Source: Baffinella frigidus | Lineage: Eukaryota; Cryptophyceae; Cryptomonadales; Baffinellaceae | Direction of reading: 5' to 3' | Length of the DNA: 21,117 nucleotides | Assembly: GCA_026770585.1 (NCBI GenBank) | Contig: MU646544.1 | Span: 102,102-123,218 of the forward strand | Part shown: positions 15,195-21,117 of the stretch, piece by piece | Layout of the letters: every line of letters begins with the position of its first letter | How positions within the stretch are numbered: position 1 is the first letter of the stretch | Made by a program: the position numbers and the translations under genes | Notes under the pieces: generated by a model | Databases searched by the model: none | What the model saw: only the letters and a program-made list of their open reading frames with translations | Told to the model about the DNA's origin: nothing

Positions 15195-15394
15195 GATACA
15201 GCCCCGTGTAAAGTCACTCCGGTCATCCTACTGTAAAGTAACTCCGGTCATCCTACTGTAAAGTCACTCCGGCCATCCTACTGTAAAGTCACTCCGGTCA
15301 TCCTACTGTAAAGTCACTCCGGCCATCCTACTGTAAAGTCACTCCGTTTATCCTACTGTAAAGTCACTCCGGTCATCCTACACGGGGCTGTATC
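15195..15394 (+). repeat. 25-bp tandem repeat (7 units) bounded by inverted repeats
   Basis: Seven direct copies of CTGTAAAGTCACTCCGGTCA-TCCTA (15206-15380), differing at one to four bases. They are flanked by perfect 16-bp inverted repeats GATACAGCCCCGTGTA and TACACGGGGCTGTATC. There are no unique spacers, so this is not a CRISPR array. Confidence 0.93.
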
Positions 15395-15528
15395 CCCACA
15401 GCCCCTGTCACTTGGCTCCGACTTGGCTGATGCGCGGCGAGGTCTTGATTGCAGCCTGTGCCACCGCTTGAACCTGTTGAGAGAGAGGCCAAAAAAGTGG
15501 GGGTGCATACATGGCGACCGCGATGGTA

Positions 15529-15595
15529 CGGGGGTACCTCGAATGTAAAAACATGCCCCGTACAGTATTCCAATACCTAACAGCCTAGGGTGGTC
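15529..15595. mobile_element. Half copy of the foldback element
   Basis: GGGGGTACCTCG at one side and CCTAGGGTGGTCC at the other resemble the terminus and core of the 11267-11380 family. The rest does not match. Confidence 0.4.
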
Positions 15596-15603
15596 CGAGT
15601 TTC

Positions 15604-15895
15604 GGATTCCGGGTTTCGGGTTTCGGGGTTCGGGGTTCGGGTTTCGGGTTTCGGGTTCCGGGTTTCGGGTTCCGGGTTTCGGGTTTAAGAATTCGGGTTT
15701 CGGATACCTGACTGTTGGTGATGGGGGTCGAGGACCCTCCAAGGTTCGGGTGCATCACTTGGTAGGGTTTGAGGTTTGGAGGTTAGGGTTTGGGGTGTAG
15801 GGTTTGGTGTTTGGGGTTTGGGGGTTTTGGGGTGTGGGGTTTGGGGGATCAGGGGTTTGGGGATAGGGCTTGGTGTTTGGTGTTTGGGGATTTCG
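15604..15895 (+). repeat. Telomere-variant arrays (TTTCGGG, then TTTGGGG types)
   Basis: 15604-15702 consists of GGGTTTCGG and GGTTCCGG units. 15762-15895 consists of GGTTTGGGG and GGTGTTTGG units. Both are degenerate. Confidence 0.85.
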
Positions 15896-15941
15896 GCCCA
15901 AGCGACTCGCGATACGCTCCGCAAATCGAAACAGATTCAAT

Positions 15942-16078
15942 TTAAAACGCGTTTCGTGCTATCTTGAGGGTGTAAGTTGCTATTTCAGCCTCGATGTCTA
16001 CATCCCGGAGCACTGAGGAATAATCATCGATCCTGTTGCCAACTTTCCGCGCTGCTTCCAGCCAAACCAGTTCAGCCC
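15942..16078 (-). CDS. Candidate terminal exon, helical, unidentified
   Basis: The - strand frame reads AELVWLEAARKVGNRIDDYS, then VLRDVDIEAEIATYTLKIA and NAF-stop. It is strongly helical and charged. The acceptor would be GGACAG|GGG, with a G-rich rather than pyrimidine-rich tract, so the 5' boundary is weak. I do not recognise a family. The stop lies in the left arm of the 344-bp inverted repeat segment. Confidence 0.4.
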
Positions 16079-16152
16079 CTGTCCCCCCACTCCCCGCACC
16101 TCAACTGGCCATATTCTCCCCCCTCCCCCCTTGAAGATTTTTGATTTTTTTA

Positions 16153-16248
16153 GGCCTTGAGATGACCGAAAGTACAGGTTATTTGGATCAGGCGGCTCAA
16201 AAAACCGGCTACAGCTTTACCACAACACACATCCCACCCATAAGACAG
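16153..16248 (+). CDS. Candidate exon, possible DUF4272-like N-terminal part
   Basis: A very good acceptor (TTTTTGATTTTTTTAG) precedes a frame reading EMTESTGYLDQAAQKTGYSF and HIPPIRQ before CAG|GTGATT. Joined in phase 0 to 16341 it continues LFIDAGLYGEVTREEKMFLR. The 'GLY..vT.EE..FL' pattern reminds me of DUF4272 proteins (unknown function), but the similarity is judged by eye only. Confidence 0.35.
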
Positions 16249-16340
16249 GTGATTTAAATTGAATCTGTTTCCATGTGATCTCTCGAAGCAATGCAGGCTG
16301 TAAGCAGCAGCATTCCACCTGTGAATGGAGGAACTGCAGC

Positions 16341-16427
16341 TGTTTATAGACGCAGGGTTGTATGGGGAGGTCACACGAGAAGAGAAGATGTTCTTGAGGG
16401 ACCCACCCAGAGTCATACATCACCAAG
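16341..16427 (+). CDS. Candidate exon continuing 16153-16248
   Basis: Starts after AACTGCAG and encodes LFIDAGLYGEVTREEKMFLR and DPPRVIHHQ, with a possible donor CAA|GTATAC. The frame stays open to a stop at 16516. The intron to the previous exon would be 92 bp, shorter than other introns here. Confidence 0.3.
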
Positions 16428-16529
16428 TATACAACGTATACCAAGGAAATGGAGCAAGGGGGTCGCACCATGGGGCAGAGGCTTCGCATGCCCAGGGATT
16501 TTCCGTGCGCCTCTGACGCCTCCAACCTG

Positions 16530-16770
16530 ATTTTGGGTTTGTGTTTTGGGTGTAAGGTTTAGTGGTTAGAGTTCATGGTTTGAGGTTTGGGGCTTGGGGT
16601 CTGGGGAAAAAGGTTTAGGGGCTTGGGGTCTGGGGTTTGGAGTTTGGGGTCAAGGGTTCAGGTTTTAGGGTTGAGGGTCCAGGGTTAGGGTTTAGGGTCT
16701 AGAGTGCAGGGTTGAGGGTTGAGGGTTGAGGGTTCAGGGTTCAGGGTCAGGGTTCAGGGTTCAGGGTGCA
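16530..16770 (+). repeat. Telomere-variant array 3' of the transporter gene
   Basis: TTTGGGG, TTTAGGG, TTGAGGG and TTCAGGG units with the G-rich strand on +. It overlaps the last codons and stop of the - strand gene. Confidence 0.9.
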
Positions 16771-16844
16771 ACCGTTGGTAGCCAGTGTAGCCCATGAGGA
16801 CTGTGGAGGCTGCCAGGACCGCTGCGAGGATCGCTACAACGAAC
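16754..16844 (-). CDS. Transporter last exon, final membrane helix, stop in telomere repeat
   Basis: The acceptor is CCCCAAACCCAG|G. The exon encodes FVVAILAAVLAASTVLMGYT then GYQRLHPEP-stop. The last residues and the TGA come from CCCTGAA-type repeat units. Confidence 0.8.
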
Positions 16845-17248
16845 CTGGGTTTGGGGTTTTCGTTTTAGGGTTTAGGGTTGAGGGGGTTGGGTTTAGGGTT
16901 TAGGGTTTCTTTTTTTTGGTTGAGGGTTGAGGGTTGAGGGTTGAGGGTTTAGGGTTTAGGTTTTTTGTTTTTTTTGGTTGAGTGTTGAGGGTTTAGGTTT
17001 TTTGGTTGAGTGTTGAGGGTTTTTAGGGTTTAGGGTTTAGGATTTAGGGTTTAGGGTTAAGGTTCAGAGGTTAGGGTTCAGGTTTAGGATTCAGGGTTAA
17101 GGGTTCAGGGTTCAGGGTTCAGGGTTCAGGGTTCAGGGTTCAGAGTTCAGGGTTCAGGGTTCAGGGTTCAGGGTTCAGGGTTCAGGGTTCAGGGTTCGCA
17201 TCAACCCTAAACCCTTAACCCTTAACCCTCAACCCTTAACCCTTAACC

Positions 17249-17280
<32 letters not shown>

Positions 17281-18762
17281 ACCCTACGCCCGGAACGCAC
17301 CAGGTCTTGTTGTACTTCTTGACGAAATATGTGACTATGGTGTTGCCGATCGCCCCTCCGACAAGGCCCACGCAGCAGAAGAATACAGCATAGTCGATCT
17401 GGGTTTCGGGTTTAGTGTTTAGGGTTTAGGGTTTAGGGTTTAGGGTTTGGGGGTTGGGGGTCAGGGTTTAGTGTTTAGTGTTTAGTGTTTTGGGTTTTGA
17501 GTTTAGGGTTTAGGGGTTCGGGTTTAGGGGTTAGACTTTAGGGTTTAGGGTTGAGGGTTGAGGGTTGAGGGGCTAGGGTTTAGGGATTGGGGTTTAGGGT
17601 TTAGGGTTTAGGGCGTAGGGTTTAGGGTTTAGGCTTTATGGTTTAGGGGTTTAGGGGTTTAGGGTCTAAGGTTTAGGGTTTAGGGTTTAGGGTTTAGGGT
17701 TTAGGGTTTAGGGTTTAGGGTTTAGGGTTTAGGGTTTAGGGTTTAGAATCTAGGGGTTAGATTTTGGTGTTTAGGCGCGTGAAACCTCAGAAGAAGATAG
17801 ACGAGCAACTTCGTGTAAAGCTCTGCAGATTAAAAGAGCAGACTCGTCTTGTAAAGTTAGAAGCGTTTAAGGCCAAAAGAAGACTCTTCTTGTAAAGTCA
17901 GAAACGGTCTTCTTGTAAAGTTCGAGGAGCAATTCGAGCAAGTGAATTTCCAACGCAACGTAAGTGTTTTAACCCCTGAAAGTACGAAATTGCCTAGTAG
18001 TTGACGGGCCACGCCAGAGCATAAGTAGGAGTTTCCAACGCAACGGAAGTGTACATTGTAAGGCACGTCCGGTTTCCTACTGTAGGGTCTCAGGAATGTC
18101 CTCCATGTCCGGCTCGAAAAGCCGTAAAAGTGCGTTGTAAGGTGTTTTTGCTGGTACAACCCGGACGTGCCTTACAATGTACACCTACGTTGCGTTGGAA
18201 ATTCCCACTTATGCTCTGGCGTGGCCCGTCAACTGCTAGGCAATTTCGTACTTTCAGGGGTTAAAATAAAAATACATGGATGTGTATCCGAAATCCTTTA
18301 GATTGGCGCTCCGCGAAACAGAATTCATTAGGTGGCGCCATGCACTCAGAATAAATGTCGATTGTACCGTTTTGTAAGGGAGTTGGTCACGTGGCTACAC
18401 GCAAAGCATGTAACGAGTCTTTCTATCCGACTAAACGAAAAAAAAACGGTTTTAAATTGAGGAATGGAATAGCCTCGTGTGGACCTGCAGCTGGCCCATG
18501 ACAAGGAACTGGAAGGTGGTCGACGACGCCGTGAAGATCACCATGAACCTGTTCAATCCGGGGAATCTGGTTTATTGTAGAAATGGGCCTGGTTTTATCG
18601 TAGAAATGGGCCCGGAATCGCGGTCAAGTCGCGAAGACGTCGGCAAATCCGAAACATGAACTTTCGGCGTGTCATAACATGTCACAGAATGGCCAAAACT
18701 TCCTCGATTTTCATTCCCGACCCGACCACCTGACCTTGAAACATTCCGCGCGGAGCGGAATG

Positions 18763-18798
<36 letters not shown>

Positions 18799-20938
18799 GA
18801 GAGAGGGAGAGAGAGAGGGAGCGAGAGAGGATTTCTAGAACAATTCATTGGGTTGCGAGGGTCGGGACGAAGAAAACTGCTACATGGAAGGGTCATACTA
18901 GTAATTGTAAAGCGAATGTGTTGTAATTTCGCTCCACGAGCCCTGGTCCATGAGCCAAGTTTCGGGTTCAGGGTTTCGATTCAGTGTTTCGGGCTCAGGG
19001 TTTCGGGTTCTCTATTCAGTGTTCTGGGTTTCGGGCTTGGGGTTCAGGGTTCAAGGTTTCGAGCGTAGGGCACAGGGTTCGCACCCGGCCCACTTTCGTG
19101 TTTCAGGTTTCGGGTTCAGGGTTCAGGGGTTTTGGCGTAGGTGTGAGGGTTCTAGTACCCGGACGTCACAGTACCCGAAAGCGGGAGCATCCCGAGCTCC
19201 AGCAGCACAGGCCCGAGGATGGTCCCCGCAGCGATCCCCAGAGCCCCCGCGCAGAATCCCGCCGAGATGCAGTACAGCGGGTACACCTGGGGTTGGGGTG
19301 TGCGGCATAAACGATACTGATGAGTTTTCGCTCTGAAGTTGACGGGTTTGTACCGCACCCCCCGCACGTCAACTTGAGAATAGTCTGTTAACCAGACGTA
19401 GGGTTTAGGGTTCAGGGTTTGGGGTTTAGAGCGCCCGCGCACAACCCCGCCGAGATACAGTACAGCGGGTAGACCTGCAAACGGGTAGCTCGTTTGTGTT
19501 AGTCGAAAGTTCAAAAGTTGACGGGTGTGTACCGGGGCCCCGGGATGTCAAACTTGCAGGCTGGCAGACTATTGCTCGGGTACAGACTAGAATAGTCTTC
19601 AGGCAGGTCGTTTAGGTCCTTTAGGTACTTCGAGCTCTCAATATAGGCGGACACTGGAACTTGTTCTGCAGAAAAGCCATTCACATTCAGGCCCCCCGGT
19701 GCAGAAGGATCGCGACATAAACCGGCTAAAGGGTATCCTCATCGGGCGTTTGAGTTAGACCAAAGAGGTACAGGCTCGCACACACACATTCTTCCTATCG
19801 GGATGGGTAGAGCCAATATGGTAGGACTTGGCCAAAGCGAAGTTCGAACTAGCGAGATTGCGAACTTCTAGATGGACCCGTTTGGACATGTAGTGTTTTA
19901 AATTCAAATTTTGCAGTATAAAATGGTGTTTACTAATAATTACGGTCCATCTAGAAGTTCGCAATCTCGCTAGTTCGAACTTCGCTCTGGCCAAGTCCTA
20001 CCAGATTGGCTCTACCCGGGCGTTCAGGGATCTCCGCTTGGTCCATAGGAGTTCCCCGTACTGTCTCAGTCTATCCACGCCAGAGGCCTTGAGGGAAACC
20101 GACGCCTTATCCACGTCAGATCTGACGCCGTTGACTTAAGTGTTTGAGGGGTTCCCCCTGAAAGATGTCAAAAGTGGATGTTTCGAGCTCTGTGGCGTGG
20201 ATTTGGTCCCACCAACTTGGAGAGCCCAGGCTCTTTTCCGCTTCATAGTTGACGAATTTGCACCGCGGACCCAGCATGTCAACTTGAGACTTGTCGGCCA
20301 ACCCGAGTGCAGCACCACGCAGGGCCCTTCGTGGGGGTATTCCAGGGTCGTTCTTGGAGCCATTGGGTCGTTCTTGGAGCCGTTTTATGCTGAAAAGTGA
20401 CTTTTGAACATTCCCTTGCAAATTGACTTTTGAATACCCCCCCGCCAGAGCCCTCCGTGGGAGCTAGTGTACCCGGGAGTTGCGCTTGGTCCAAAGAAGG
20501 TCCCCGTCGGCGAACTCGAAACCGTACTTCATCTTGAGATCGTGCTGGGCCGAGAGAACGTTTCCGATGTGCCTGGGTCAGGGCGCCTAAAGGCGTAAGG
20601 GCCTGCCTAGGACCTGTGTCGAGAGTAATAAAGAAGAAGAAGAAACAGAAGGTCAGGGCGACCCCAAACCCCATGCCCGGCTCGCTGGACTTCAAACCCT
20701 GAACGGTTTAGGGTGTAGGGTGTAGGGTGCAGGGTGTACACGTTCCTGATGAGCCTGGGGTAGGGTGTGGGGTTTGGTGTCGAAGGTTTTGGGTTTTGGG
20801 TCTTGGGTTTGGGGTTTGGGGTTTGGTGGGGGGAGGGGGAGGGGGGGGGTACCAAACAGTGAAGACGACAATGGGGAGAGGCGCGAGGACAAGGCACCAG
20901 TACCAGAAAGTGCCGCACGGGACTATGCCGGGGCCACC
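16754..20938 (-). CDS. TauE/SafE-like membrane transporter, 3' part (six exons)
   Basis: Exons in coding order are 20853-20938, 20473-20572, 19159-19286, 18485-18548, 17301-17398 and 16754-16844. All introns are GT-AG, phases agree throughout, and the sum is 567 bases (188 residues plus stop). The spliced protein alternates hydrophobic segments with loops. Its centre, CISAGFCAGALGIAAGTILG followed by PVLLELGMLPLSGTVTSG, matches the second 'G..aG..GiGGG.ilgP.lLelG..P..a.aT' repeat of TauE/SafE permeases, and the later segments match the family's final three membrane helices in order. The family exports sulfite, sulfonates or other organic anions; the substrate here is unknown. The N-terminal half is absent: beyond 20938 only telomere repeats follow. 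Confidence 0.85.
16845..17300. repeat. Intron filled with telomere-variant arrays, head-to-head junction
   Basis: TTTAGGG, TTGAGGG and about 20 TTCAGGG units (17046-17196) are followed without a gap by CCCTAAA, CCCTTAA and CCCTCAA units (17203-17284). In the - strand gene this is the intron between the last two exons. Confidence 0.93.
17301..17398 (-). CDS. Transporter exon, penultimate membrane helix
   Basis: The acceptor CCCGAAACCCAG|ATC is formed by a telomere-type tract. The exon encodes IDYAVFFCCVGLVGGAIGNT then VTYFVKKYNKTW, a hydrophobic helix ending in a basic loop. The donor CTG|GTGCGT leaves phase 2. Confidence 0.82.
17401..17776 (+). repeat. Telomere array (TTTAGGG with variants) in transporter intron
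   Basis: Long run of TTTAGGG, almost perfect at 17660-17745, inside the intron 17399-18484. Confidence 0.93.
17777..17966 (+). repeat. Imperfect tandem repeat with TCTTGTAAAGT
   Basis: Four copies of a TTGTAAAGT/CGTGTAAAG-type motif spaced 25-50 bases apart. The + frame also reads KKIDEQLRVKLCRLKEQTRL before a stop, but I see no reason beyond openness to call it coding. Confidence 0.45.
17967..18266. mobile_element. 300-bp foldback element with 106-bp arms
   Basis: Arms 17967-18072 and 18161-18266 are near-perfect reverse complements (ends TTTTAACCCCTGAAAGTACG and CGTACTTTCAGGGGTTAAAA). An 88-bp centre separates them. A partial second copy of the inner motif TTTCCAACGCAACG lies just outside at 17947. 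It sits in the transporter intron. Confidence 0.9.
18267..18484. other. Intron sequence without recognised elements
   Basis: AT-richer intron portion directly downstream, on the - strand, of the exon 18485-18548. No repeats or frames stand out. Confidence 0.5.
18485..18548 (-). CDS. Transporter exon, middle helix
   Basis: Acceptor ATTGAACAG|G, donor CTGCAG|GTCCAC. The exon encodes FMVIFTASSTTFQFLVMGQL then Q. The 'F...F.ass...' pattern follows the 'aT' motif in TauE/SafE members. It is only 64 bases and easily missed by gene finders. Confidence 0.8.
18764..18826 (+). repeat. GA microsatellite
   Basis: (GA)n with GAGCG and GAGGG interruptions, in the intron between 18548 and 19159. Confidence 0.95.
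18957..19135 (+). repeat. Telomere-variant array (TTTCGGG and TTCAGGG)
   Basis: Degenerate units GGGTTTCGGG and GGGTTCAGGG interrupted by a short GC-rich stretch near 19060-19095; inside the transporter intron. Confidence 0.85.
19159..19286 (-). CDS. Transporter exon, TauE/SafE glycine motif
   Basis: After CACCCCAACCCCAG the exon encodes VYPLYCISAGFCAGALGIAA, then GTILGPVLLELGMLPLSGTV and TS. It carries the family's G-x-x-x-G and 'GP.lLELG' signature. The usual GGG triplet of the motif reads AAG, so the glycine pattern is relaxed. The donor is TCCGG|GTACTA. Confidence 0.85.
19340..19378. repeat. AGTTGACG hairpin motif, copy A
   Basis: AAGTTGACG and CGTCAACTT arms enclose GGTTTGTACCGCACCCCCC. 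Related copies lie at 19516-19556 and 20245-20285. Confidence 0.75.
19431..19474 (-). pseudogene. Truncated duplicate of the transporter glycine exon
   Basis: After GTTTGCAG the - strand reads VYPLYCISAGLCAGA, matching the first 15 residues of 19159-19286 with one change. Homology then stops dead at telomere-type sequence CTCTAAACCCCAAACCC. It lies in the intron between two transporter exons. Confidence 0.85.
19516..19556. repeat. AGTTGACG hairpin motif, copy B
   Basis: AGTTGACGGGTGTGTACCGG and ATGTCAAACTT resemble copy A at the same distance from the exon fragment. Confidence 0.65.
19610..19680 (-). repeat. Dispersed repeat (GGAAGCATGGC family), inverted copy 4
   Basis: The reverse complement contains ATGGCTTTTCTGCAG, CAAGTTCCAGTGTCCGCCTA and CCTAAAGGACCTAAA, as in copies 1-3. 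This is the only copy on the - strand and it lies in the transporter intron. Confidence 0.75.
19805..20017. mobile_element. 213-bp foldback element with 74-bp arms
   Basis: Arms 19805-19878 and 19944-20017 are near-perfect reverse complements (GGGTAGAGCCAATATGGTAG and CTACCAGATTGGCTCTACCC ends). The 65-bp AT-rich centre is unrelated to its surroundings. It is non-coding and lies in the transporter intron. Confidence 0.9.
20245..20285. repeat. AGTTGACG hairpin motif, copy C
   Basis: TAGTTGACGAATTTGCACCG and CATGTCAACTTGAG match copies A and B. Confidence 0.7.
20473..20572 (-). CDS. Transporter exon, hydrophilic loop
   Basis: Acceptor GCCCTGACCCAG|G, donor CGG|GTACAC. The exon encodes HIGNVLSAQHDLKMKYGFEF then ADGDLLWTKRNSR, a charged loop that in plant-type TauE/SafE proteins separates the two halves of the fold. 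A pyrimidine-rich tract ending in CAG further 5' (near 20613) would put a stop in frame, so I preferred the nearer acceptor. Confidence 0.75.
20697..20832 (+). repeat. Telomere-variant arrays in transporter intron
   Basis: GGTTTAGGGTGTAGGGTG and GGTTTGGGGTTTGG-type units on either side of a short unique stretch near 20741-20758. Confidence 0.8.
20853..20938 (-). CDS. Transporter first visible exon, membrane helix
   Basis: The acceptor CCCTAAACCCTACCAG|GGTGGC is the end of a telomere array. The exon encodes GGPGIVPCGTFWYWCLVLAP then LPIVVFTV. '.FWYW.L...P' resembles the 'YW.L...QIP' segment of plant-type TauE/SafE proteins. The donor TTTG|GTACCC leaves phase 2. Confidence 0.75.
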
Positions 20939-20940
20939 CT

Positions 20941-21018
20941 GGTAGGGTTTAGGATTTGGGGTTTAGAGTGTAGGGTTTAGGGTTTAGGGTTTAGGGTTTA
21001 GGGTTTGGGGTTTAGGGT

Positions 21019-21050
<32 letters not shown>

Positions 21051-21117
21051 GGTTTAGGGTTTAGGGTTTAGGGTTTAGGGTTTAGGGTTTAGGGTTTAGG
21101 GTTTAGGGTTTAGGGTT
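20941..21117 (+). repeat. Right-end telomere array
   Basis: TTTAGGG units, with six consecutive TTGAGGG variants near 21013-21050, run to the last base. The G-rich strand points outwards, as at a right chromosome end. Because similar arrays fill introns of the adjacent gene, it could also be an intron. Confidence 0.9.

Larger units (their letters stand above)
15928..16271. repeat. 344-bp segment bounded by perfect 19-bp inverted repeats
   Basis: GAAACAGATTCAATTTAAA (15928-15946) and its exact reverse complement (16253-16271) flank a segment with exon-like sequence on both strands. It could be an insertion. Confidence 0.75.

Noticed and set aside
15195-15394. Regular 25-bp array as CRISPR
   Set aside because: Units are directly adjacent without unique spacers, and the setting is eukaryotic.
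15685-15940. Pro/Asn/Thr-rich frames (PQTPNP type)
   Set aside because: They are translations of telomere-variant repeats.
20607-20918. Phe-rich - strand frame near 20630-20690 as a transporter helix
   Set aside because: It fits better as the pyrimidine tract of an intron; using it would break the phase between the flanking exons.
1-21117. tRNA, rRNA, bacterial operons or phage genes
   Set aside because: No tRNA cloverleaf or rRNA-like segment was recognised, and spliceosomal introns rule out a prokaryotic reading.

Overview
The window is nuclear DNA of an intron-rich eukaryote, most likely a microbial eukaryote (protist or alga). Genes are split by GT-AG introns of roughly 200-1200 bp, exons are GC-rich, and plant-type telomere repeats (TTTAGGG and the variants TTCAGGG, TTGAGGG, TTTCGGG, TTTGGGG) occur in many blocks and form the last 177 bases. 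TTTAGGG telomeres are known from plants, many algae and some alveolates, so I do not name a species. The window starts in a run of 20 G and ends in telomere repeats, so it may be a whole contig.

Left half (about 1.26-11.1 kb, + strand): one large multi-exon gene. I assembled 15 exons by matching splice sites and reading phase. They encode a Roc GTPase domain, a COR domain, a TIR domain and a C-terminal SAM domain (about 1070 residues visible). The 5' end is not resolved; an alanine/glutamate-rich candidate exon lies at 271-631. The last three exons (linker, SAM part 1, SAM part 2 plus tail) are tandemly duplicated. Cassette 1 ends where an interstitial telomere array begins, and the array supplies its stop codon. 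Cassette 2 ends in a CaaX-like prenylation motif. Both join the upstream exon in phase, so the locus could make two proteins with the same Roc-COR-TIR body and different C-termini.

Middle (11.1-16.5 kb): a mosaic of foldback/MITE-like elements, a 25-bp tandem repeat element with terminal inverted repeats, degenerate telomere arrays and several exon-like pieces. These include a probable protein-kinase C-lobe end on the - strand and short candidate exons on both strands near 16 kb. They may be gene remnants or poorly resolved genes.

Right part (16.75-20.94 kb, - strand): six exons that splice in phase into 188 residues resembling the C-terminal half of a TauE/SafE-family membrane transporter. 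Its introns are packed with telomere-like repeats, and several 3' splice sites are formed at the end of telomere-type tracts. The stop codon lies in a telomere-type repeat, and part of one exon is duplicated and cut off by telomere repeats. The 5' half lies beyond, or was lost at, the right-hand telomere array.

Common theme: telomere-type sequence sits inside or next to genes and supplies stop codons, splice acceptors and duplication breakpoints. All gene models are hand-made conceptual splicings without transcript or database support.
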